Assembly: GCA_038373885.1 (NCBI GenBank)
Contig: JAWZYV010013548.1
Span: forward strand, 62,001 to 126,000
Direction of reading: 5' to 3'
Length of the DNA stretch: 64,000 bases
DNA from: Cheiracanthium punctorium
Lineage: Eukaryota; Arthropoda; Arachnida; Araneae; Cheiracanthiidae
Shown: positions 31,718 through 42,018 of the stretch, piece by piece
How the letters are laid out: each line of letters begins with the position of its first letter
How positions within the stretch are numbered: the stretch's first letter is position 1
The notes under the pieces: generated by a model
The model's input: only the letters and a program-made list of their open reading frames with translations
The model's database searches: none
What the model was told of the DNA's origin: nothing
Program-made: the position numbers and the translations under genes

Positions 31718-33180
31718 TCTATATAAATAAAATTAGACTTTTGTCTGTACATTTCTTGGAATTCATAAATTTTGCGATTTCTATCCGTTTCAAGCACCCG
31801 GGAATCCGATGCGACCCTCAAAAAAAAGTTTGTCTGTCTGTCATTCTGTCATTCTGTCCGTGACGCTTTTTTTGTTTAAGCATCACGTAAAAACGACTGA
31901 AGCGAATGATATAAAATTTGGTGTCATGATAGGTGGTCACTCAACTTAAAACATAGGCGTCGAATTTTTAAAAAATCTTGATTAGATTTTCAGATTTTGC
32001 GAAAATCGTTTCAAACTGCGTAAATTTGTGTTCAAGCATCACGCAAAAACGACTGAAGCGAATGATATGAAATTGGGTGTCATGATAGGTGGTCACTCAA
32101 CTTAAAACATAGGCGTCGAATTTTTAAAAAATCTTGATTAGATTTTCAGATTTTGCGAAAATCGTTTCAAACTGCGTAAATTTGTGTTTAAGCATCACGC
32201 AAAAACGACTGAAGCGAATGATATGAAATTGGGTGTCATGATAGGTGGTCACTCAACTTAAAACATAGGCGTCGAATTAAATAAAAATCTTGATTAGATT
32301 TTGAAATTTTGTGAAAATCATTTCAAACTGCGTAAATTTGTGTTCGCACATCACGTAATAACTGCAAAGGTGAAAAAATGATATTTCGTGAAATCATAGG
32401 TGGTCACTCACCTTAAACTATAAGCATCTAATTAAAAAAAATCCATCAGATTTCGAGATTTTGTGAAAATCGTTTAAAACTGAGTGAATCTTTGTTCCCG
32501 TATTACGTAATAACGACTAAAGCGAATGATATGAAATTTGGTCACACGATAGATGGTTGCTCAATATAAACTATAGGAGTCCAATTTTTTAAACATTTTT
32601 ATTAGATTTTGGGATTTTGTGAAAATTCTCTCAAAATACGTTTCTATTTCTTCAAACATCACGTAATAACGACTCATACGAATGATACGAAATTGAGTGA
32701 TAGGATAGGTAGTTGCTAATCTTAATTTATAGGCGTTGAATTTTAAAAATATTTTGCTTATATTTTGAGATTTTTCGAAAATCGTTTTAAAATGCTGAAA
32801 ATTTGTTCCAGCATCACGAAATAAAGACTGCAGGGAATGAAACGAATTAGGGTGACAGGATAGGTTGTCACTCAACTTAAATTCTAGGTTTCCAATTTTT
32901 CAAAAATGTTGATTAAATTTTGAGATTTTGCGAAAATTATTTCAATATGCGTCAATATTCGTTCGCGCATCACATAATTACGACTCAAGCGAATGAAATG
33001 ATATTACTTAGTGACTCTCTAACCTGTAATATTTTAACAATACATGAAAATGATAACTTCGCTTTCTTTACTTTGGCAACACACTACATCCATTCTGTGT
33101 ACTCCTACAATGCTGACGAAAGTTCTTGCTTTTTTGAAATTTTCATTCACCAACCCGTCGAGGACGGGTACTTCAGCTAG
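31718..33180 (+). mobile_element. Non-autonomous Helitron, 1,463 bp
   Basis: Begins TCTATATAAATAAAATTAG and ends CTAG, inserted between A (31,717) and T (33,181), the canonical Helitron target. A perfect 7-bp stem hairpin, ACCCGTCGAGGACGGGT, lies 7 bases before the CTAG end, as expected for the 3' terminator. No terminal inverted repeats and no Rep/helicase protein are visible, so it depends on another element. A relative is at 42,697-44,116. Confidence 0.9.
31876..32990 (+). repeat. ~156-bp tandem repeats inside the Helitron
   Basis: The block CATCACGTAAAAACGACTGA, then AGCGAATGATAT, recurs at about 31,881, 32,037, 32,193, 32,348, 32,500, 32,656, 32,812 and 32,969, a spacing of about 156 bases. 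The first three units are nearly identical and later units progressively diverge, which suggests expansion at the 5' side. Open frames across the array are by-products. Confidence 0.85.
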
Positions 33181-33309
33181 TAATAAATAAAAGTCGTAAT
33201 CTATATGTTTAAAATTAGAAATGTACTGGCTTTATGTTAAAAATGCATTGACAATTGGGGAGGGGTGTTGAATCTCCCCTACCACACACACTATTTGTGT
33301 ACGCCACTG

Positions 33310-33870
33310 TGCATAGTAAATACATATGGAGCTGAAGTTTCCTTCCACACTTTTCTAGAGTAAGTCAATGCTCGGAAATTTCCTTTTCCTTTTAATGAGA
33401 ATCTAAATTAGGAATGGCATAGCATACAAAGCTCCAAATGTCAATTCCCATGAGCTGCTTCTTCTCGCATATCGTAAAACCGAAAATTAACCTACTTAAA
33501 ATGACACTATGTCCTTTAATTTTCCCCCTCTAAAAACCAATAATCTGAGCCCCCTCGTGCAAAATATTTTAATATTTTTTAGTCGTCCTTTTGTTTCACT
33601 TGTGCAATCAACGTTTCGTACAATCTTTTTACATTCATTATACTAATGATTCAATAATTATTTTGTATAAACACACAAACTGAAAATGAAAATAAATGCT
33701 ACATTTCAGCTGGAATTCATATAAAATCCATTAATTACTTCAGTATATGAAATAAAAAAATGTCTTTTTGTTGCAAATCAAGAGCTCGATTAATGGTTGA
33801 AAACGCTTTTTTTAGGAATAATACTACTTATATCACGAGTACATAAGAGCTATATTGATGATTTATTAAT
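33310..33870. other. No supported gene
   Basis: AT-rich non-coding sequence between the split MITE and the next SINE. No repeat end or coding signal could be paired. Confidence 0.35.
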
Positions 33871-33874
33871 GTTG

Positions 33875-34080
33875 TTGTGTTGTGTTAAGGCAAATCTACG
33901 CAGTTATCTGCTTAGATGGGGTGCAATGGGCGAAGGACCTCTAACGCGCATTCACGTTACATCTGGAGAAAACCGTCCAAAATTTCAAAACTAGATCGAC
34001 AGCCGCACGGCAGCACAGAACTCTGAACCTTCACACTTTAGCCATATTACCATGTTGAATGTTAAGTTCTATCCATTCGT
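33875..34080 (-). repeat. tRNA-derived SINE, family A (minus strand)
   Basis: On the plus strand CTAACGCGCATTCACGTTAC, TCTGGAGAAAACCGTCC and TAGATCGACAGCCGC form the body, and CCTTCACACTTTAGCC lies in the tRNA-like head, with an eroded B box (CAGAACTCTGAACC). Same family as 25,712 and 34,873. Confidence 0.65.
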
Positions 34081-34611
34081 CCAAATGAACCTTAGGGAAA
34101 CCATAAGGGGGATAGGGAAACCATTATTTAAGATAGGGAAACCATAAAGTTCCATGAGAAAAGAGACGAGACGTGCGGAAAAATAACTTTGTAAAGTTTT
34201 GGAACTCTTCTACTTCTAGTCAGTGACTTATTTATAACAAGTATGCACTTTTGCTCCTTCTTTGCATAAAAAAGCCAAAAAAACCAAGGTTTTTAGTTCT
34301 CAAATGAAAAAGAAAAGAATAGGGATTGGAAAGTACTTCATGCCATTTTAAAAATAAATCATTCCGCATTGTGGGGATTGCGAAATGAGCATTTTTACTG
34401 CGTTTTGAATTCATTTGTAGTTTTGTATTGTTTTCGTTCTAAAATATTTCAAAGCCTGAGATGAGTCCCTTCCCACAAATCCGGGAGCCATCACTAAAAT
34501 TATTCTATTTTATGGGCACCCATGCTGTGCGCTTCGTTTTTACCAAATATAAGATTAAAAGGGCCCCCAGATTCATTCTCGGCCTTGGGCCTCGTAAACC
34601 CAAGTTACGGC

Positions 34612-34740
34612 ACTGCTCCTGTCGAAAGATCTTTTTCCTTTGCAGGTATTATAAATGCGCCAAAAAGAAATTTACTAAGCGATAATCTGTCCGAAAATCT
34701 AGCTATTTTTTTAACAAATCATTATTTTTCTAAATCATAG
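34612..34740 (+). pseudogene. hAT transposase C-terminal fragment
   Basis: GTAPVERSFSFAGIINAPKR followed by NLLSDNL, then a hydrophobic FLTNHYF tail and a stop. It is the same hAT dimerisation domain as at 24,549 but with the natural C-terminal end preserved. That end runs straight into segmental repeat P3 copy b, so P3 may include the 3' end of this hAT element. Confidence 0.75.
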
Positions 34741-34872
34741 TGCTTAGAATAATTTTACCATATTTTAAAAGTCCTTTTCATAATTACTTTATTAAATTGC
34801 ACACTTTTAAGTAAATTAATACAATGACACACTTTTCTTTAGTAGTAATATATGAATGCATCTTGTGTTATT

Positions 34873-35095
34873 ATGGCAACGCTACACTAGGGCTATCTTC
34901 CAAGGATGGGGGGTGCCTAGGTAGGAGAACTTTCTAACGGGTTCTAACGCGTATTCACGTTACATCTGGAGAAAACCTAACAAAACTCCAGACCGTTAGA
35001 TCGACAGCGGCGCGATAGGACACGAACCCGGGACCTTCACACTTCGGCCATCTACCATTTTCAGTGACATAACTACTGTGCCATGATGAGGCTAT
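34873..35095 (-). repeat. tRNA-derived SINE, family A (minus strand), P3 copy b
   Basis: Paralogue of 25,712-25,930. On the minus strand the B-box region is CCCGGGTTCGTGTCC and the body includes GGTTTTCTCCAGATGTAACG. Head-to-body order is complete. Confidence 0.75.
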
Positions 35096-35907
35096 GAATG
35101 CATCTTAAAGTCGAAATATAATTTAACTCATTTTCGTTTAGAAATATATTTAATTTTATTTCCATTCAATTTAATTTTAATTCCATTCATTATCATTAAC
35201 AAATAACGTTCAATAAATACTTGTCGGTTATGCCTTTTAAGATGCAATTAACTCCAGAAAAAATTCATGTATATAATAAAAAAATAAAAAATATTACTGT
35301 TGCATTTGTTTTTTCATCTTAAAATACATATGATAGTTTCTTAGAAAATTTTACTTAATTGAAGTTTTAGACGCATTTCGTATTTTGTGTGTATTTTGAA
35401 AATACATGTATTTTATATTTTTTCAATTTAGAAAGTATTTTGTATTTTGTAATTTTTTGTTTTTGAATAAATGTAATTTGTATTTTGTATCGAAAATACA
35501 TTTTTTATGTATTTTGCCCAACCCTGACACAAACACACACACACACAAATGGTCGCTTTTTTCATAGGTCGTTTTTTCGTATGAAATATCACGTGTTTTC
35601 AAGCCGTAGCTGGGCGGGAGGATCATGGAGATTTGATCCCCCCTTTCTAAATTTTAGTCATTGCAATAGTACAGTGAAACCTCCTTTAACAGCCACCACC
35701 GAACAAGAGAAACCTCCGAAGACCGGCCACATATCTGAGGTACCGAACTCGTTCCATACGATCAACATTAGAGATAACCTCACAACAACGAATTCCGAAC
35801 AACGGCCACCGATCGGCTTCACGAAAAAATCTTAGTAGTCACCAAAATGCGCTTTTCGATTACCCCCATCCCCAAAGTGTGAGCAATGTAAACTTCATTT
35901 GCCAACG

Positions 35908-36172
35908 GGCCGTGGTAGCCCAGTAGTTAAGACGTTGGACTCGTAACCGAAAGGTTGCGTGTTCAATTCCGACACACCACTAACGACCACCGTGCACATG
36001 CGGTGTGCGTGCACATTAAGTCCGTGGTTTGGAAAGTCCTGTCGGCGGTCGCTAGCAGTTTGCGAGGGGTGCCAATATTCAGAAGTCCCCAATCTTCTGA
36101 TAATTATCAAGATTGTGGCTGGATAATTCCGGGAAGGACGCGTATGTAGCTCTAAATGACACATTCAGTGAC
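35908..36172 (+). repeat. tRNA-derived SINE, family B
   Basis: Well-preserved head: GGCCGTGGTAGCCCAGTAG then TTAAGACGTTGGACTCGTAA and a B box GGTTGCGTGTTCAATTCC. It resembles a tRNA 5' half plus T-arm, but no 3' acceptor strand follows; a SINE body continues instead. Confidence 0.75.
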
Positions 36173-36182
36173 ATGAGCTGTC

Positions 36183-36453
36183 ACAGTGGTTAAAGCCACT
36201 GACATTGGGAGATGGCCCAAGTTGAGAAACAGGGTTCTGTCCTCTCGCGGGGCCGCCGGTCTAGCGGTCTGGAGTTTTGTGAGGTTTTCTCCAGATGTAA
36301 CATGAATACGCGCTAGATACCCAGAAAGTCCTCCCCAAGGCATTTTCCCTCCTTTGTGTTTGTCCATTCTTTGACGTGGATTTATAAGCGGTTCCTCGTG
36401 ACCAAGCACACAAATCCGAATACATGTTCCAACACACAACAACAACACAACAC
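36183..36453 (+). repeat. tRNA-derived SINE with target duplication, 5'-truncated
   Basis: Bounded by the direct repeat GAGCTGTC (36,175-36,182 and 36,454-36,461), which is single in P3 copy a (27,293-27,300). The insertion starts GTGGTTAAAGCCACTGAC, contains GGTTTTCTCCAGATGTAAC and ends in an ACAACAACAC-type tail. Tail plus target duplication shows target-primed reverse transcription by a LINE not present in this window. Confidence 0.85.
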
Positions 36454-36644
36454 GAGCTGTCCTCTCCTCGCAAATAAACTTTATTTGCCACACCATAAAG
36501 TAAACAAACTAGTACTAATATCTAGAGTTTATGCCACCTGGGGAAAAGCTTCATTTTGACATTCCCCCAGGGTACGTGCCTCGCATGCTGCCCCCGCCCA
36601 GCGCTACTTGCTGCACTGCTGATATCGAACTGGTTTGTGTAAGC

Positions 36645-36885
36645 GTTTGTGTTGCTAAGGCAAAGCTACACATGGGCTATCTGATTAGGATGGGGAACAT
36701 TTTGAGCGGAGGACTTTCTAAGGGGTTCTAACGCGTATTCATGTTACAGTTGGAAAAAACCGACCACAACTCCACATCGCTAGATCGACAGCCGCGATAT
36801 GGGGTCCCAACCCGGGACCGTCACACTTCAGCCGTCTACCATTTTAAATGCTTTAACCACTCGGCCATGGTGGGGCTGCTGAAAT
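36645..36885 (-). repeat. tRNA-derived SINE, family A (minus strand), best-preserved head
   Basis: On the minus strand: CATGGCCGAGTGGTTAAAGC (A box) and GGTCCCGGGTTGGGACCCC (B box), then a body with GTTTTTTCCAACTGTAACAT and GAATACGCGTTAGAACCCC. It lies in a segment (about 36,571-37,096) absent from P3 copy a. Confidence 0.8.
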
Positions 36886-37619
36886 AGAAATATATCCCTA
36901 TGTTCTTACGAAATCTCGGGCGATACAAAATTTTGCTTCAATCAAAAATGATGATGATGTTTAAGGAAAAGCAACAAATATTATTATTTCTTTGGAAAAA
37001 ATATATCTGTCTCGAAGAAAAAAAAAAAGCAATTGCGAATAACCAAATTTTTAAATGTAAATTAAAATATATGAGATTTAGTGAAGCTAAAATGAAGTTT
37101 AGGAGTCCCAATTATTAACTTTACTTCTTTTTTTTAAATATTAAACCTCTAAAAACCAACCACCTCCGAAAGACCCTCCCTTTTGGATAGTCCTACGTAT
37201 TCGTGTTATTCAGAGGTTTTACTTGTAGTTTTTTCTTTTTAGTTGATTCTGGAGATCCAAACCCCTATAGATTAAAGTTGCAAAGAATTTTAGCAGTACT
37301 TTCCAGAAAAATTTTTTCTGGCTGCGGCCTTGCATGTTTTTGAGATTTTTATCCGCTGAATGTTTTATAACTTATATAGATTGAAGGCAGGGCTCGATTA
37401 ACCTCTGAAGTGAGGGGAAGCTCAATTTCATTTTGAGGCATCCTCCTCCCCTTTTTGTTTGGGAGAAGTAAAGCTTAAATGATTTCCTTTGATAAAAATA
37501 TTTTATTCATTAATCTTCATAATAGTTTAGTTCATTGTAGCGAGATTTTATAATATTTTTGGAATCACTCTAAAAAGTAAACTAAAAACATTACCTTACT
37601 GGAACATGAAATTTTATTT

Positions 37620-37790
37620 AGTCGTATTTTTCATGGGACGCGGATTTATTTCAAGACTTCTTTGTTTTGATGACATCATAAAATGCACAACATGAAAGTT
37701 AAGATTTAATTTTGACATTTGGAAGATGTTTAACATTACATATTGAAAGTCTACCCCTTTCTGTCGACCCAATGTTCCCCATAATTAGCC
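37620..37790 (-). pseudogene. hAT transposase C-terminal fragment, decayed copy
   Basis: DNA-level paralogue of 27,950-28,110. The minus-strand frame is more interrupted, and the most diagnostic part, encoding the SLPxT-x-VERVFS motif, is cut off at about 37,786, where the sequence diverges from copy a. Confidence 0.6.
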
Positions 37791-38363
37791 TCCCCATAGC
37801 CTATTATATGGTCATTTGAGCACTGTGGCAAATATTTCGGAAAATTGATAAAGCTGTCTTCGGAAAGGGACAGTTTCCAGTGTTACAAAAGGGTTTAACT
37901 GCCCTTCCCCTCACTCCCGAACGTTTAAAGAAAACTACTGTCAAACCTCGTTATATGGTCACCCGCTTATAAGGTCACCCCCCATATATTGGTCACTTTT
38001 CAGAAGTGAGCCTCTCATTTCTTTTTGAAAAGAGGATTGCACCTTGCTCCGGGAATGGCAGGCGCAAAGCATGTCTGACACCCATGTTTGATTAAGTTCC
38101 AAGTTTTTTTCACGTGTTTTTGCTCAGTACTTCCGTTAAACTCTGCTAGGTGTTTTTTTTTTTTAACTCAATTTGAGGTCCCAGAAGAACATTTAAAAAC
38201 TGTTAGCGATCTTGACAAATAGTGGTAAGAGCATCTAAAACGAAGGAAAGCCAATCCTATATAAATGAATATTTTAAAAGCTGAATTGTGTTTCTATCAA
38301 CCATTATTTTCTTGTTTTGTATCTAACAACTGCATATACAATTAAATAAAAATTGTAATCAAT

Positions 38364-38436
<73 letters not shown>

Positions 38437-38460
38437 AATTGAGGCGTATACACTTAAAAC
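37791..38460. other. No supported gene; (TA)n(GA)n microsatellite
   Basis: A (TA)n tract followed directly by (GA)n lies at about 38,369-38,432. Around 37,946-38,000, ACCTCGTTATATGGTCACCC and TATAAGGTCACCCCCC resemble an end of a pogo-type element, but no partner end was found. Confidence 0.4.
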
Positions 38461-38463
38461 ATT

Positions 38464-38780
38464 TAAAGTGCACTAGATCCTGAAGACTAGTAGATTCGAT
38501 TGAGTAGAAAGAAATTTATTTAAACGCTTGGTAAAGATAAAGTGTTCGGAAAGTCGAGTAAAGTCCCTCCAAACATATATGTATACACTTTCTCTTTTAT
38601 GAGTGCTACATTGTGAATCGCGGTGTGTTGAATCCTCAAAAATCTAGGACGTCCATTGATACGGATAAGAAAACGAATAATTTGTCTTTATATCCGTGGA
38701 TACGGATATGAAACGGATCATTTCCTTCTCCTACAGTGTGTGATATAGTATTTATCCTAATAACTTTCAAAATCTGTGTG
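38464..38780. repeat. Interspersed repeat P4, copy b
   Basis: Near-identical to 29,204-29,500. The minus-strand 85-codon frame here (38,636-38,893) is not conserved in the other copy, so it is rejected as a gene. Confidence 0.7.
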
Positions 38781-38913
38781 GGTAATACATGGGCTAGAAA
38801 ATTTATTTTAGGGGGTTGAGTGAAATAACGTTTTATTTTTCTTTCCCCTCTCCAAAATTTTAACAAGACTGGTGCATTAAAATATAGAATCACTTAAACC
38901 TAACCAAGTAGAG

Positions 38914-39140
38914 GGCCGTGGTAGCTAGCCCAGTGGTTAAGGTGTTGGACTCGTAACCCGTAGGTTGCGGGTTCATTGGGTAAAATCCGTAGTTCCGGAA
39001 GTCGTTTTTTTTTAAAGAAAGAAATTTGCCGCAAGCCGTTTTTGAGGGGTGCCAATATTAAGAAGTCCCAACCTTATGGTGAAGATTTAACTTGTCGCAG
39101 GAAACTCCGGGAAGAACATATGTGGCTCTCCTTGGCGTCT
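38914..39140 (+). repeat. tRNA-derived SINE, family B, best-preserved head
   Basis: GGCCGTGGTAGCTAGCCCAG then TGGTTAAGGTGTTGGACTCG and a B box GGTTGCGGGTTCATTGGG. The anticodon-arm region is recognisable, but no acceptor 3' strand follows. The body continues with GTTTTTGAGGGGTGCCAATA, as in the other family B copies. Confidence 0.75.
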
Positions 39141-39187
39141 CCTCTTTAGACTTAGAGAGCTTAAGAAAGCTTTAAACTTAGGATGGT

Positions 39188-40234
39188 GAAAATGTATCAG
39201 CCCTGTAACCCTTTTTAAAAATGACTAAAAATTCTCAAACAGCTGCATATTTAAAACGAGGAAGGGGAGCTGTCTCAGTGTTCACCTGTTCACTCCCATT
39301 TTTGGGAGGGAACAAGCTTATTTACTTTACTGCAATCAAAAAAGCTAGTCTCGAATTTCAAGCAAATTCATCCGAAAATATCTCTGAAAGAAAGCACTAC
39401 TTCTGCTTTCACATTAGTCGACATTGTGAGATTAGGGCATGGTCAACCATTGTAAATTATTTTATTTATTTATTTATTTTCAATATTAAAAAGTGATGAG
39501 AGACAGAAAGAATTTTTTTTAAAGTGTTTGGATAGCGCTATTAGAAGCCGTGTTTAAAGTATATTCAGTTATTCTTTTTGGAAATCATGGAGCTTTTGGA
39601 GAATTTAATTGCGCTAGACACTAAAAAATTTAGACTGTCTTTTTACAAGTTGTACTATGCACTGTTTCAAAAGAATGTACCTATGGGAGTTACGAAGTAC
39701 GTAGAAAAAAGAAATGGTAAATATGCTGAATTTTGCAATATGCCCCTGAACAGGTAACTCCTCGGCCCATTTTTTAAGGCGATTTTTTGTGCTTACGAAT
39801 TTTTCCTCAAAGTTGCATGAGACATGCAGCTTTACTATTAGTGTCAGTCCACCGTGCACTGGGGGAAGAAGCATTATAAATTTTTTCGAGCATTTAACAT
39901 CATTGGTTTGCTTTTGAAATTGTCCTAAAGTGCCGTGAGGGCATTCGCAGAATGTTTTTTGTGGAAAAAAACTGAAGAAAGGCAATGTGTGGGGAAGAAG
40001 TCTAAGGGAGAAGGGGAAAATTCCAAATGAGAATGAAACTGAGAGGTGCTTCTTCCCTTTCGACCTCCTGGGTCTCTGGCTGTGAAAGCGTTGTAATGGG
40101 AATCAACGCCTTGCCCAGCGTAACTCAAGTTAGAAGACGTAAAGCGCAATTCTCCAGTTTGTGGTAGTGCGAATATAGCTAATCCGTTTCCAATGTCTTG
40201 CTCATCTCGAGAAGCGTGTTTTCCTGTCACATCG
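39188..40234. repeat. Interspersed repeat P1, copy b (uninterrupted)
   Basis: Matches 20,257-21,100 plus 23,189-23,430 without the 2.1-kb hAT insertion and so serves as its empty site (GGGGAAGAAGTCTAAGGG at about 39,991-40,008). Open frames of 91-123 codons on both strands are not shared intact by copy a; no protein family recognised. Confidence 0.75.
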
Positions 40235-40235
40235 T

Positions 40236-40330
40236 GAGTTTCGGTCGCTTTTCTCCAGATGTAAAACGCGTTAGAAATCCTTAATAAGTGCTCCTACCAG
40301 GGAATACCTCCCCTCGCTAGGCTTGCCACA
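40236..40330 (+). repeat. SINE family A body fragment (plus strand)
   Basis: GGTCGCTTTTCTCCAGATGTAA then AACGCGTTAGAAATCCTT corresponds to the body of family A (compare 36,270-36,320). The head and tail are missing. Confidence 0.5.
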
Positions 40331-40529
40331 GAACAAAACAAACATGTACAAAAAGTTGAAACATTGTAGGCTGAAGCTTCACGAAACAAAGCTCAAACTT
40401 GCGCTTTTGATCTTCGTGCTGATATTCTAGAACAGTGGTTCCCAACTGGTGGTCCACGAAAAAGTTTTAAGTGATCCGCGAAGCGAGTGTGTGTTTAAAA
40501 ATAATGTGTTTTCACAATTTCATGAGGTA

Positions 40530-42018
40530 CACTCATGTCCATAAATTAAGGATAATTCAGAATCACACAGAAATTGATCTCTAAAATAAAAATTTCACCT
40601 GTGGAATGATCACACACATCTTGAAGAAGAATATGCAAATTACAGGAAACCATCAGATGGCGTGGATGGTACGTCACAATGACGAGAGTGTAAGAGAGGG
40701 GTATATAAGGAATGGTGGCAAAGAAGTAAAATTGTTCACAAGCGCTGTGAAAGCCTTTCAGTGCAAAAACCGCATAGTTATGGCACAAAGGAGGCATTTG
40801 GATGATGTTTTACGTGGCAGAATTATCGGACGACTGGAATGTGGACGTACCCAGCTGGAAGTATCCGAGGAACTTGGAATCGCCCAGAGTGTCATCTCCA
40901 GGCTTTGGCAACGATTCCAAGATGATGGTAATGTGAGTAGACGTTACAGCACAGGTCGCCCCCGAGTTACAACGCCGAATGAGGACCGCTTGGCAGTTAC
41001 TGCCAAAAGAAACAGACGGAGTACAGCATCAGACCTGTCTCGTCAGCTCTCTTCAGCTACCGGTACGACAGTTTCAAGGAAGACCGGGTACAGACGCTTA
41101 GGGCACATTGGTCTATATGCTCGTAGGCCTGTCAGATGTGTTCCACTTACCGCAACTCACTGTCGCCTGCGATTAACCTGGAGTAGAGAGCATGCATTGT
41201 GGACACCGCAACAGTGGTCTTGTGTGATGTTTTCCGACGAGTCCAGGTTTAGTTTGGAGTCTGATTCTCGCCGGACATTCATCTGGAGAGCGCCAGATAC
41301 CCGTTACCACCCAGAGAACACCATTGAAAGACACCGTTACGGTGTTGCAGGATGGCTCGTTTGGGGAGGAATCATTCTTGCTTCCAGAACTGACCTGCAT
41401 GTTCAGAGTGTAACGATGACAGGCCACATCTATCGGGATGTCATTCTGGAACAACATGTACGTTTGTTTCGGGGCGCCATGGGTACTGAATTTGTGTTAA
41501 TGGATGACACCGTGCAAACATTGTAGACGAATGCCTTCAATCGGAGAATATCACCCGTATGCATTGGCCAGCATACTCACCGGACTTGAATCCAATATAG
41601 CATGTGTGGGATATGCTTGGCCGACGAGTTGCAGCCCGTCAACCCCCTCCCACCTGTCTACCGGAACTTCGGAGTGCATTGCTTGATGAGTGGTGTAATA
41701 TTCCCAAAGATCAGATTGATCATTTGATACTCAGCATGCCTAGGCATTGTCAGGCCTGTATTGCATCGTCCGGGAGACATACTCCGTATTAACCATCCTA
41801 CTAACCATGTTATACTGTTTTTTGTAAATAGGTTCTTTTTTGAAATTTGGTCAAGGGAGTAAAACTTGCAATTTTTATTAATTATGTCAAACATATAGCA
41901 TCTTTTTTGCTCTTTACTTTTTGTTTAATAAATAGACTTTACAAATAAGTCAAATTTGTTTTGCTTCTTTCTCTTTCTTTGCCTGAACTTCATTATCCTT
42001 AACTTATGGACATGAGTG
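40530..42018 (+). mobile_element. Tc1-type transposon, 1,489 bp, complete ends
   Basis: Inverted ends of 26 bp (CACTCATGTCCATAAATTAA then GGATAA on the left) differ at a single base and are flanked by TA at 40,528-40,529 and 42,019-42,020. It encodes one transposase, broken (next entry). Its ends are nearly identical and most of the frame is open, so the insertion is comparatively young. Confidence 0.95.
40780..41792 (+). pseudogene. Tc1 (DD34E) transposase, frameshifted, catalytic Glu to stop
   Basis: The start at 40,780 gives MAQRRHLDDVLRGRIIGRLE, a paired-type helix-turn-helix region (residues about 1-60), then a GRPR motif. The first catalytic Asp is in FSDESRF (D at 41,236-41,238), the second in VLMDD (41,506-41,508). 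Directly after it a short deletion shifts the frame, and the first frame ends at 41,524-41,526. In the shifted frame the C-terminal part continues (WPAYSPDLNPI) but the DDE Glu codon is TAG at 41,598-41,600; the frame ends at TAA 41,790-41,792. D-to-E spacing, allowing for the deletion, fits the 34 residues of Tc1. Two independent lesions make it inactive. An upstream in-frame extension to 40,606 is probably not translated as transposase. Confidence 0.9.

Larger units (their letters stand above)
31673..33309. mobile_element. hAT-type MITE split by a Helitron
   Basis: Ends CAGTGGTGTACACTGAC and GTACGCCACTG; flanks TGCATATT and TGCATAGT match at seven of eight bases. Subtracting the Helitron at 31,718-33,180 leaves about 174 bp, the normal size for this MITE family (compare 4,807-4,975). 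The MITE is therefore older than the Helitron. Confidence 0.8.
35672..37225. mobile_element. pogo-type non-autonomous element with nested SINEs (P3 copy b)
   Basis: Left end CAGTGAAACCTCCTTTAAC after TA. The right end has decayed (TTTTACTTG before TA). The excess length over the copy at 26,528 is due to the two inserted SINE-bearing segments. No transposase. Confidence 0.6.
34715..37790. repeat. Segmental repeat P3, copy b
   Basis: Collinear with 25,540-28,110 but longer because of two private insertions: a plus-strand SINE at 36,183-36,453 with target duplication, and a segment at about 36,571-37,096 holding a minus-strand SINE A. It lacks the piggyBac MITE of copy a. The hAT tail near its right end (37,620-37,790, minus) is more decayed. 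Confidence 0.85.

Noticed and set aside
27040..38990. tRNA-like heads (for example 27,040, 35,908, 38,914) as functional tRNA genes
   Set aside because: They have A and B boxes but no complete cloverleaf or acceptor 3' strand, and each continues into a shared SINE body.
39925..40230. 101-codon minus-strand frame in repeat P1 copy b
   Set aside because: Not preserved in P1 copy a (23,181-23,430) and no recognisable domain.
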